From Marinobacter nauticus (GTDB taxonomy: Bacteria > Pseudomonadota > Gammaproteobacteria > Enterobacterales > Shewanellaceae), in the NCBI RefSeq assembly GCF_019801015.1, contig NZ_JAHVJZ010000006.1, positions 1-64,000 of the forward strand: a DNA stretch of 64,000 bases. Reading direction: 5' to 3'. How positions within the stretch are numbered: the stretch's first letter is position 1; every line of letters begins with the position of its first letter. Positions 35,004 to 41,646 of this stretch are shown in pieces. The notes under the pieces are model-generated. The model had not been told where the DNA came from, made no database searches, and worked only from the letters and a program-made list of their open reading frames with translations. The translations under genes were made by a program, and so were the position numbers.

Positions 35004-36369
35004 GCGGGTTGGCCTCCTTTAGGGGGTTGAGGGGTAATGAGAGCGGTACAATCCAGTGTGCGGTCCGAAGCGTTCTGGGCTCCATAGCCAGGTCCACTTT
35101 CGGGTCGATCAGGGTCTGATAAGGCCGGCCATTGAGGGTGCATTTCACCCGGGCCGAGACACTGGGCCGCGGTTGTCCGGCCGCTTCCGTCTGGTCGGCA
35201 AGGTGGTGCGCAAACTGCAGAATCATGTCCGGACGGCAGGTCATCTTACGCAGTTGCCGGGGCGTGAGGGTGTCCAGCGGGTCCACCCGCCATCGCCGCC
35301 CGCTCTCCGGTTCGGTCAGTACAAAGTCAATAATGCCGCTTTTTGCCCTCAGCTTCATCCGCCAGGCAAAGCGGTGCCCCTCTTCCGTCCAGCTGGGATC
35401 CCCCGGATAGAGGTAGTGTCGCAGCGGGATAAGCACCTGCGCTGCCATCCACAGCCCCAACAGCGTCACCACAGCCACCGGATAGCGGGAAGCGATAAAG
35501 CCGGAGGCCGGTGCAGGGGCGGCGGAAGTGATCCAGGTTTTGCCCCGAACCTTTGCCCACAGTCGCTGCGGCCAATCCGGTTCGAAAAACAGGGTGGTCC
35601 CGGCCAGAGTCAGCCAGGGGAAGATGCCAATGCTGAACTGCAGATGATTGAGCAGATGGAAGCCCGCATACACGATGAAGACCCCGAGCCGGGTGCGTTT
35701 AAACAGCAACAAGGGGGCGCCAAACAGATGCAATGCGATGGTGCCATACGCGGCCATCGCCGCCACCCAGGGCTCGGCAATCCAGGGGCCATACTGGTTC
35801 ACCTGAGTGGCAAACCAGCCCTGCATCGGCTGCAGCGAAAGCCAGTCGCTGTTGAGCTTCACCAGACCGGCGTAGAGATACATCACCTCCATCTGCAACA
35901 ACAGAGCGATGCGACCCCATGCGGGCACCACCGGACTGGCCCACTGAGGCCGGCGCAGGGCGTCCAGCGACCAGTAGCGATGGGCCGGCACCACGCACAG
36001 CAGGGCGTTGAGGAGAATGACAAAGTAGAAGTGATTGAGGTAGTGGGTCTGGTCCAGCAGGAACACGTAGCTGAACAGCACCAGAAACAGAGTCGCGGAG
36101 AGTCGGTAGAAGCACCCCAGTGCGATGCCCAGCGCCGCCAGCCCCATCAGGCCAAAATGCCAGTAGAGGCCATCACCCGGCCAGACGGACACCCATTCAA
36201 AACCAAAATATTTGAACAGGAATGGCGGTGACAGGTAGTAGCTGTTGATCCAGCCAAACCAAAAGAAGCGCCCCACCTCCACCAGCATGGTCAGGCCGAA
36301 AGCGATGCGAAACACCACCAAAGAAGCGATGGAGATGGGCTTGAAGGCCCGGTCAGTCAGAGTGCTCAT
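34987..36369 (-). CDS. HTTM-domain (vitamin K-dependent carboxylase-like) membrane protein
   Basis: The 460-residue protein has five or more membrane helices in the HTTM domain of gamma-carboxylase relatives (SLVVFRIAFGLTMLVEVGRFF, LDQTHYLNHFYFVILLNALLCVVPAHRYWSLDA, FHLLNHLQFSIGIFPWLTLAGTTLFF) and a soluble C-terminal part (about 320-440). Bacterial HTTM proteins are largely uncharacterised; their eukaryotic relatives carboxylate glutamate residues using reduced vitamin K. The DCC partner overlaps its 3' end, a known pairing. Substrate and quinone dependence are unknown here. Confidence 0.85.
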   Translation of the reverse strand: MSTLTDRAFKPISIASLVVFRIAFGLTMLVEVGRFFWFGWINSYYLSPPFLFKYFGFEWVSVWPGDGLYWHFGLMGLAALGIALGCFYRLSATLFLVLFSYVFLLDQTHYLNHFYFVILLNALLCVVPAHRYWSLDALRRPQWASPVVPAWGRIALLLQMEVMYLYAGLVKLNSDWLSLQPMQGWFATQVNQYGPWIAEPWVAAMAAYGTIALHLFGAPLLLFKRTRLGVFIVYAGFHLLNHLQFSIGIFPWLTLAGTTLFFEPDWPQRLWAKVRGKTWITSAAPAPASGFIASRYPVAVVTLLGLWMAAQVLIPLRHYLYPGDPSWTEEGHRFAWRMKLRAKSGIIDFVLTEPESGRRWRVDPLDTLTPRQLRKMTCRPDMILQFAHHLADQTEAAGQPRPSVSARVKCTLNGRPYQTLIDPKVDLAMEPRTLRTAHWIVPLSLPLNPLKEANPHAQAR

Positions 36370-36514
36370 AGCGAATCCCCGCGCCAGGATCCCTCCGCTT
36401 ACGCGCCCTCTTCACAATAGGATCACCTTTCCCGCCCCCAAATTCCGTTCGAGGATTTACACCCCGGAGCCTGCGGCAGTATGCTGGCCTCTTTGCCCCG
36501 CCGCTCAACGTCTG

Positions 36515-37159
36515 ATGAACGAACTCTCTTTGCTGGCCACCCTGGCCGTTGTACACCTGGTGGCCCTGGCCAGTCCGGGGCCCGATTTTGCCTTGGTGGT
36601 GCAGAATGCCAGCCGCCATGGCCGCCGTATTGGGCTGGCCATTGCCCTGGGCATATCTCTAGCCATTCTGGTGCACTCAGTGTTGGCGCTGACCGGTGTC
36701 AGCCTGCTGATTCAGCAGCACCCGATGCTGCCGGAGATACTGCGTCTGGCCGGAGGCAGCTACTTGTTGTACCTCGGAACGGGCGCGTTGCGGGCCGCTT
36801 ACCAACAGTGGCGAACCGGCAGCGCCGGCCCGATGAAGAAGGCGGTGACTCTGGTTTCCCCCTGGGCCGCATTGATGAAGGGCTTTACCACCAACCTGCT
36901 GAACCCCAAAGCGCTGGTGTTCTTTCTGAGTCTGCTGACATCACTGGTGCCGCCCACGGTGTCGATGCAGGGCAAAGTCGCCGCCATTCTGCTGCTGTGG
37001 GGATTGTCCTGGGCGTGGTTTTCAGGGCTGGCCTGGGTGTTAACCGGTGCCAGACTGCAGGAGAAGTTGCAGCGCCTGACCCCGGTTATCGATGGCATTT
37101 GCGGTGGCTTGTTTGTGCTGCTGGGCGGCGGGATCCTGATCGCCACCCTGATGCCCTGA
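36515..37159 (+). CDS. LysE/RhtB-family amino acid exporter
   Basis: The 214-residue inner-membrane protein has six helices and the family start LATLAVVHLVALASPGPDFALVVQNAS, then LLRLAGG-type helices and FTTNLLNPKALVFFLSLL. It is likely an exporter of homoserine lactone, threonine or related amino acids, but specificity cannot be read from sequence. A weak hairpin CCCTGAG/CTCAGGG sits over and after the stop (37153-37172). Divergent from the HTTM gene. Confidence 0.88.
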   Translation: MNELSLLATLAVVHLVALASPGPDFALVVQNASRHGRRIGLAIALGISLAILVHSVLALTGVSLLIQQHPMLPEILRLAGGSYLLYLGTGALRAAYQQWRTGSAGPMKKAVTLVSPWAALMKGFTTNLLNPKALVFFLSLLTSLVPPTVSMQGKVAAILLLWGLSWAWFSGLAWVLTGARLQEKLQRLTPVIDGICGGLFVLLGGGILIATLMP

Positions 37160-37191
37160 GTCATCGCTCAGGGCAATACAAAAGCTGGGCG

Positions 37192-37431
37192 TTAGCCCAG
37201 CTTACGAAACGCTTCATCCAGATCGTAACGGCCGTCTGTCACGATCGCTTCCAGCGTCTGTACCCGCTCTCTCAGGGCCTGGTTATCCGATTTCAGCGTT
37301 GCCAGTTCGGCCTTAACCGCATCCAGCTCGTTGCTCTGACCCGCTTTCAGCTTGGATTTCTTGTGGGTTTTGTAGGCATCCAGCAAGAACGCCCCGGCAA
37401 AGAAGAATGCCAGAAATGTCCAGAGGCTCAT
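37192..37431 (-). CDS. PspB-like small membrane protein, paralogue 3 of 3
   Basis: The 79-residue product has an N-terminal membrane helix (about 3-17), a basic stretch (KTHKKSKLK), a coiled coil and the C-terminal RVQTLEAIVTDGRYDLDEAFRKLG. The end resembles phage shock protein PspB (LEAILD type ending). It is the last of three related genes transcribed from 37973 and is nine bases downstream of paralogue 2. A palindrome GCTGGGC/GCCCAGC overlaps its stop. Confidence 0.8.
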   Translation of the reverse strand: MSLWTFLAFFFAGAFLLDAYKTHKKSKLKAGQSNELDAVKAELATLKSDNQALRERVQTLEAIVTDGRYDLDEAFRKLG

Positions 37432-37440
37432 AACCGCTCC

Positions 37441-37713
37441 TTACCCCAGTTTGCGGATCTTCTGGTCCAGCTCGAACCCGCTGTCGGTCACGATCGCTTC
37501 CAGCGTAGCCAGGCGCGCTTTAATGGCGGCATTTTCCTCTTCCAGCTGCTTCAGCCTTTCATGGGCTTCAAAATCCTCTGCCCTGGAGGATTCCCCGTCC
37601 TGAGTCAGCCCCAGCGCCTTGGCCCACTGTCTGAATCGGGCTGGTGAGCGCCAGGCAAGAACCATCGCAACGATCGCGGACACGATCAGAAAACTCAATA
37701 CCACTTCACCCAT
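37441..37713 (-). CDS. PspB-like small membrane protein, paralogue 2 of 3
   Basis: The 90-residue product has a membrane helix (about 3-21), then a longer acidic coiled coil (EEENAAIKARLATLEAIVTD) and ends DSGFELDQKIRKLG. It shares RLATLEAIVTDxxxxLDxxxRKLG with its neighbours. It sits 29 bases downstream of paralogue 1 on the same strand. Probable envelope stress or membrane-curvature role by analogy to PspB; not demonstrated. Confidence 0.8.
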   Translation of the reverse strand: MGEVVLSFLIVSAIVAMVLAWRSPARFRQWAKALGLTQDGESSRAEDFEAHERLKQLEEENAAIKARLATLEAIVTDSGFELDQKIRKLG

Positions 37714-37742
37714 CTTGCTCTCTCCTTTATTCGTTTGGCTGA

Positions 37743-37973
37743 TCAGCCCAGCTTGCGGATCTGCTGGTCCAGATCGAAGCCGCGATCGGTCACGATCGCT
37801 TCCAGCGTCGCCACCCGCTCGGCCAACTTGGCATTTTCCTCTCGCAGCGCAGCCAGTGCCTCTTCGGTTTCCTTGTCACGCTTGCCGTTACTGCGGGCTC
37901 TGTGGCGGCTCATCTCCAGCAGGCAGCCCATAACAATCGCCACGATTGCCACCACCATGGTTGTCCCTGACAT
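37743..37973 (-). CDS. PspB-like small membrane protein, paralogue 1 of 3
   Basis: The 76-residue product has a membrane helix (about 5-20) followed by a basic patch (SRHRARSNGKRDK), a coiled coil and the tail TLEAIVTDRGFDLDQQIRKLG. It is the first gene of the three-gene set, with a promoter to be expected in the 300-bp AT-rich gap upstream (37974-38274). No PspA, PspC or PspF homologue is in the window, so these are not in a classical psp operon. Confidence 0.8.
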   Translation of the reverse strand: MSGTTMVVAIVAIVMGCLLEMSRHRARSNGKRDKETEEALAALREENAKLAERVATLEAIVTDRGFDLDQQIRKLG

Positions 37974-38274
37974 ACGCGCTCCTACTCTCCACTCTCTGGT
38001 TAACTCTCAAACATCGGCCCGGGCTCCTCATCTGTCAAGCGACCGGCTCCAGGCGAAAAGCCGGCCCCGCAAGCGGGGCCTTGTGTCGTCGTCATCGGTC
38101 GCGGAGTCCGCCACCGTTACCCGTACCACTTTGCTCAGGTGCCTTAGCACTAACAGATATCGTGCCAAAGATTAAAACACTTTGTTATCAAACATTTAAA
38201 AACGGACGCTTCAGCACCGGTGGCCATACAGGCCGATCAGTAGCGGATCTCACCACTTGGTGACAACCAGAGAT
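37974..38274. other. Intergenic region without a recognisable gene
   Basis: About 300 bases between the PspB-like genes and the HEIGH protein. It has a terminator-like stem GGCCCCGC/GCGGGGCC (about 38063-38083), an AT-rich patch near 38150-38205 that could hold the promoter of the PspB-like genes, and no convincing reading frame (the longest, about 33 codons from GTG 38162, lacks a ribosome-binding site). Confidence 0.6.
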
Positions 38275-39141
38275 TCAGAGCAGGATCGGGCAGATGGCCG
38301 ATTGATGAGGGAGGTGATGGCGGGCCAGGTACGCCTCGCTGTCGAGGCCAAGCCAATCCAGCGTAGACTGCAACATCGCGGCCCAACGCGCGCGGTGGGC
38401 GGAGGCCAGATAGGGTTGGGCGATCCCGGGTTTGGTCAGGGCAAACTGGCGCTCCCCCAGCAATCGATACTGCGCCAGTGGCGGCGCGCTCTGGGTCGAC
38501 AGCGCCGCATCCAGAAATTGTTCCAGCGGACGACGGGACCACGACTTCAGCGCTTCAGGTTGGCACAACAGCGGCGCCAGGATCGGCGTGGTCCAGTGGG
38601 TCCAGTCCGGTCGCGCCTGGATCAGCCCCAGATTACGCAGATGCACCTGACTCCACAGCTCCTCGACGTCCGCGCCTTCCCGTAACTGGGTCCAGAACAG
38701 GTACAGATCCGCCAGCACCTCTTCCGGCCAGTGCTGTGGCCAGTTGGGCCGGGCCAGACGCGTCAGCCAGGGGGAGGAACGAGTCGCGACGTGGCCAATC
38801 TCGTGGTAGTAGGTGGATCGGAAGGTGCGCAGCGGCGGACGCTCGATAAGTTGCTTGTCGAGCAGCACCAGATGCGGCCGCTTAAGGCTTTGAGGGTCGA
38901 GCAGTATGAGTGCGTCGGACTCGGTCAGCAGGGTGACGCCGCCCTGCCCGGCCAGTGCATTGCGCACCGACTCTTTTGGTGTGCCGGGCCAGAGCTGATT
39001 GAGGATGCCCCGCCACTGGGGACTGAGCCCTTCCAGACAGGACTCCAGCGCGTCCAGACGACAGAGCTGATGGGCAGGGGCGGCGGCCAGCGGCATCGCC
39101 AGCCACAAGGTGAAAAACACCATCCCCCGCCACACGTTCAT
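38275..39141 (-). CDS. Predicted exported HEIGH-motif metallopeptidase-like protein
   Basis: The 288-residue protein has a signal peptide (about 1-21, LAMPLAAAPA) and a gluzincin-like zinc motif YYHEIGHVAT (HEIGH at 113-117) with acidic residues about 25 positions later (PEEVLADLYLFW) that could be the third ligand. Cysteines C27 and C35 suggest a disulfide. No named family fits. The start codon abuts the hldE stop (39141/39142), so translation is probably coupled, though a functional tie to heptose synthesis is not evident. Confidence 0.7.
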   Translation of the reverse strand: MNVWRGMVFFTLWLAMPLAAAPAHQLCRLDALESCLEGLSPQWRGILNQLWPGTPKESVRNALAGQGGVTLLTESDALILLDPQSLKRPHLVLLDKQLIERPPLRTFRSTYYHEIGHVATRSSPWLTRLARPNWPQHWPEEVLADLYLFWTQLREGADVEELWSQVHLRNLGLIQARPDWTHWTTPILAPLLCQPEALKSWSRRPLEQFLDAALSTQSAPPLAQYRLLGERQFALTKPGIAQPYLASAHRARWAAMLQSTLDWLGLDSEAYLARHHLPHQSAICPILL

Positions 39142-40566
39142 TTAATCGTCCTGTCGAATGGCGTTGATGATGGCACTGGTGGAAAGCCCCGCCTCGAAGT
39201 CCAGGATCCTGACCTCACCGCCGTTGGCCAGCACTTCCCGGTGTCCGGCAATCTCCTCGACCTGATAATCCCCGCCCTTAACCAGCAGGTCCGGCAGGAT
39301 GGCTCCGATCAGGCGCTGGGGCGTATCCTCGCTGAACGGCACCACCCAATCCACAGCCCCCAGTGCCGCCAGCACGCGCATCCGCTGTTCGGTCCCGTTG
39401 ACCGGTCTGGAGGCACCTTTAAGCCGTCGCACCGAGTCGTCATCGTTTACCGCAACGATCAATCTGTCGCCCAGCCGCTTGGCTTGCTCCAGGTAGCCGA
39501 CGTGGCCAGCGTGGAGAATGTCGAAACAGCCATTGGTCATGACCACCCGCTCACCGCGGGCTTTGGCATCACCAACCGCTTTGCTCAGTTGCCCTTCACT
39601 GAGCACACCGAATCCGCTGCTGTCGTGCATCGACGCCACCATGGCGCCCAGCTCAACCGCGGAAACCGTTGAAGTGCCCAGTTTTGCCACCACCACGGAC
39701 GCGGCGGCATTTGCCAGCGCACAGGCCTGGGGCAAATCACTGCCGGCGGCCAGTGAGACCGCCAGTGTGCTGATCACCGTGTCGCCGGCACCGGTCACGT
39801 CGTAGACTTCACGCGCCATGGTGGGCAGATGCAGCGCAGGCGCATCGGGGCGCAGCAGCGTCATCCCTTTTTTGGAGCGGGTGATCAGCAGTGCATCCAG
39901 CGCCAGGGCCTGAAGCAACTCCTGGCCTTTACGCTCCAGCTCCTCATCGTCTTTGACCGGCCCAACCACCGCCTGGAATTCCACCATATTCGGAGTCAGC
40001 AGTGAGGCGCCCGCGTATTTAGAAAAGTCGGTGCCTTTGGGATCCACCAGCACCATGATCCCTTCGGCGCGAGCCGCCCTGATAAGTTCAGCCGGTTCCG
40101 CTAATGCCCCTTTGGCGTAGTCGGACAGCACCAGAACCTGACTGCCTGACAGCCGCGATACTGTGGCTTCACTCAAGGCTGGCTCCGGCGGAAACTGATC
40201 CCCAAAATCGAGCCGGATCAGCTGTTGATCCCGGGAGATCACCCGCAGTTTGGTGGTGGTGGCATGCTCAGGAACCCGGATGAAGTGTGCGTCCACGCCA
40301 CCGGCTTCCACCGAGGCCATCAGCGCGGTGGCCGCGTTATCCTCTCCCACCAGGCCCAGCAACGCACATTGGCCGCCCAGTGCCGCCACGTTGAGAGCAA
40401 CATTCGCCGCCCCTCCAGCACGATCATCGCACTCCGTCACCTGAACCACGGGTACCGGCGCTTCAGGAGAAACCCGGTCTGCCGGCCCAACCCAGTAACG
40501 ATCCAGCATTACGTCGCCAGCCACCAGTACACGGGCTTGGGAAAAATCGGGCAGAGAGACTTTCAT
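39142..40566 (-). CDS. hldE: Bifunctional D-glycero-beta-D-manno-heptose-7-phosphate kinase / 1-phosphate adenylyltransferase
   Basis: The 474-residue protein makes ADP-heptose for the LPS inner core. It has an N-terminal PfkB-type kinase domain ([49 protein letters not shown]) and a C-terminal nucleotidyltransferase domain with HxGH in [20 protein letters not shown] (about 345-365) and [15 protein letters not shown] 40566 gives the family N-terminus; an in-frame start 33 codons upstream is a frame extension. Divergent from lpxL, with 128 bp for two promoters. Confidence 0.95.
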   Translation of the reverse strand: MKVSLPDFSQARVLVAGDVMLDRYWVGPADRVSPEAPVPVVQVTECDDRAGGAANVALNVAALGGQCALLGLVGEDNAATALMASVEAGGVDAHFIRVPEHATTTKLRVISRDQQLIRLDFGDQFPPEPALSEATVSRLSGSQVLVLSDYAKGALAEPAELIRAARAEGIMVLVDPKGTDFSKYAGASLLTPNMVEFQAVVGPVKDDEELERKGQELLQALALDALLITRSKKGMTLLRPDAPALHLPTMAREVYDVTGAGDTVISTLAVSLAAGSDLPQACALANAAASVVVAKLGTSTVSAVELGAMVASMHDSSGFGVLSEGQLSKAVGDAKARGERVVMTNGCFDILHAGHVGYLEQAKRLGDRLIVAVNDDDSVRRLKGASRPVNGTEQRMRVLAALGAVDWVVPFSEDTPQRLIGAILPDLLVKGGDYQVEEIAGHREVLANGGEVRILDFEAGLSTSAIINAIRQDD

Positions 40567-40694
40567 TAACATTCCAGAGCAAAAACCACGGGAAAACAGG
40601 CAGTGTAACATGCTAAGGCGGCCACGCTGTGCCGTTCCTGAGGCATTGCGGTACACTATCGCCAAATCAAAAGTCGATAAACCATTGCCTGCTC

Positions 40695-41615
40695 ATGAAT
40701 ACTTCCGCCCCCTTTAGCCGGGCACTGCTGCACCCCAAGTACTGGGGCTACTGGCTGGGTTCCGCCCTGATGCGCCTGCTGATCCTTCTGCCGCTGTCGG
40801 TGCAGTACCGTATCGGTGCCGCCATCGGCCGCCTTGTCCAACGTTTGATGGGCAAACGTATCCATGTCGCCCGACGCAACCTGGAGCTGTGCCTGCCTGA
40901 GCTCTCAGACGCAGAGCGGGACGCGTTGATCCGCAAGAATTTCGAAGAAACCGGCATGGCACTGTTTGATACCGCCAACGCCTGGTGGTGGTCGGATAAA
41001 CGGGTCCAGGCCAATATGACCGTCGCGGGCTGGGAGCACATCGAAAACGCAGAGCGGGATGGCCAGGGCGTCATCCTGATGGCTGCACACTGCCTGATGC
41101 TGGAGCCTGGTGCCCGGGTATTCGGGCAGAAAAAGCCTGGCGTCGGTGTATACCGCCCTCACAACAACCCGATGATGGAGTACCTGCAGGTGAAAGGTCG
41201 GCTGCGCTCCAACAAAGGGCTGATCCCCAAGCGGGAGGTGCGTCAGATGGTGAAAGCCCTGCGCGCTGGCGAGGTGATCTGGTACACCCAGGATCAGGAC
41301 GCGGGTCGCCGTGGCAATGTGTTCGCCCCCTTCTTTGGCGTTCCCGCCTCTACCGCCGCAGGAGCCGCGACGCTGGCGAAACTGGGCAAGGCCCGGGTGT
41401 TGCCCTTCTTTGTGGAGCGCAAGGCGGATCACAGCGGCTACCACATTGAAGTGGGGGCTCCGCTGGACGACTTCCCCACCGGTGACGACCTGGCCGATAC
41501 CACCCGCTGTAACGTGGTGACTGAGGCGCTGGTACGCCGTCGCCCTGAGCAGTACATGTGGCTGCACCGACGCTTTAAGACCCGGCCCAGCCCGGACGAC
41601 CCCAAGATCTACTGA
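40695..41615 (+). CDS. lpxL: Lipid A biosynthesis lauroyl acyltransferase LpxL
   Basis: The 306-residue inner-membrane acyltransferase resembles E. coli LpxL throughout: FSRALLHPKYWGYWLG start, the RRNLELCLPELSDAER block, HCLMLEPGARVFG with the HX4E catalytic pair, GVYRPHNNPMMEYLQVKGRLRSNKGLI, and the C-terminal EQYMWLHRRFKTRP. It adds a secondary acyl chain to Kdo2-lipid A. Both this gene and divergent hldE serve LPS synthesis. Terminator follows at 41619. Confidence 0.92.
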   Translation: MNTSAPFSRALLHPKYWGYWLGSALMRLLILLPLSVQYRIGAAIGRLVQRLMGKRIHVARRNLELCLPELSDAERDALIRKNFEETGMALFDTANAWWWSDKRVQANMTVAGWEHIENAERDGQGVILMAAHCLMLEPGARVFGQKKPGVGVYRPHNNPMMEYLQVKGRLRSNKGLIPKREVRQMVKALRAGEVIWYTQDQDAGRRGNVFAPFFGVPASTAAGAATLAKLGKARVLPFFVERKADHSGYHIEVGAPLDDFPTGDDLADTTRCNVVTEALVRRRPEQYMWLHRRFKTRPSPDDPKIY

Positions 41616-41618
41616 ACC

Positions 41619-41646
41619 AAAAGGGAGGCTTTCGCCTCCCTTTTTT
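41619..41646. terminator. Bidirectional terminator between lpxL and glnE
   Basis: AAAAGGGAGGC TTTC GCCTCCCTTTTTT. It ends lpxL; on the minus strand the run of A before the stem gives a short T tract for glnE, whose stop codon lies at 41645. Confidence 0.88.

Noticed and set aside
38162-38263. Small frame in the 300-bp gap upstream of the PspB-like genes
   Set aside because: It has no ribosome-binding site, starts at GTG in AT-rich DNA and shows no features.
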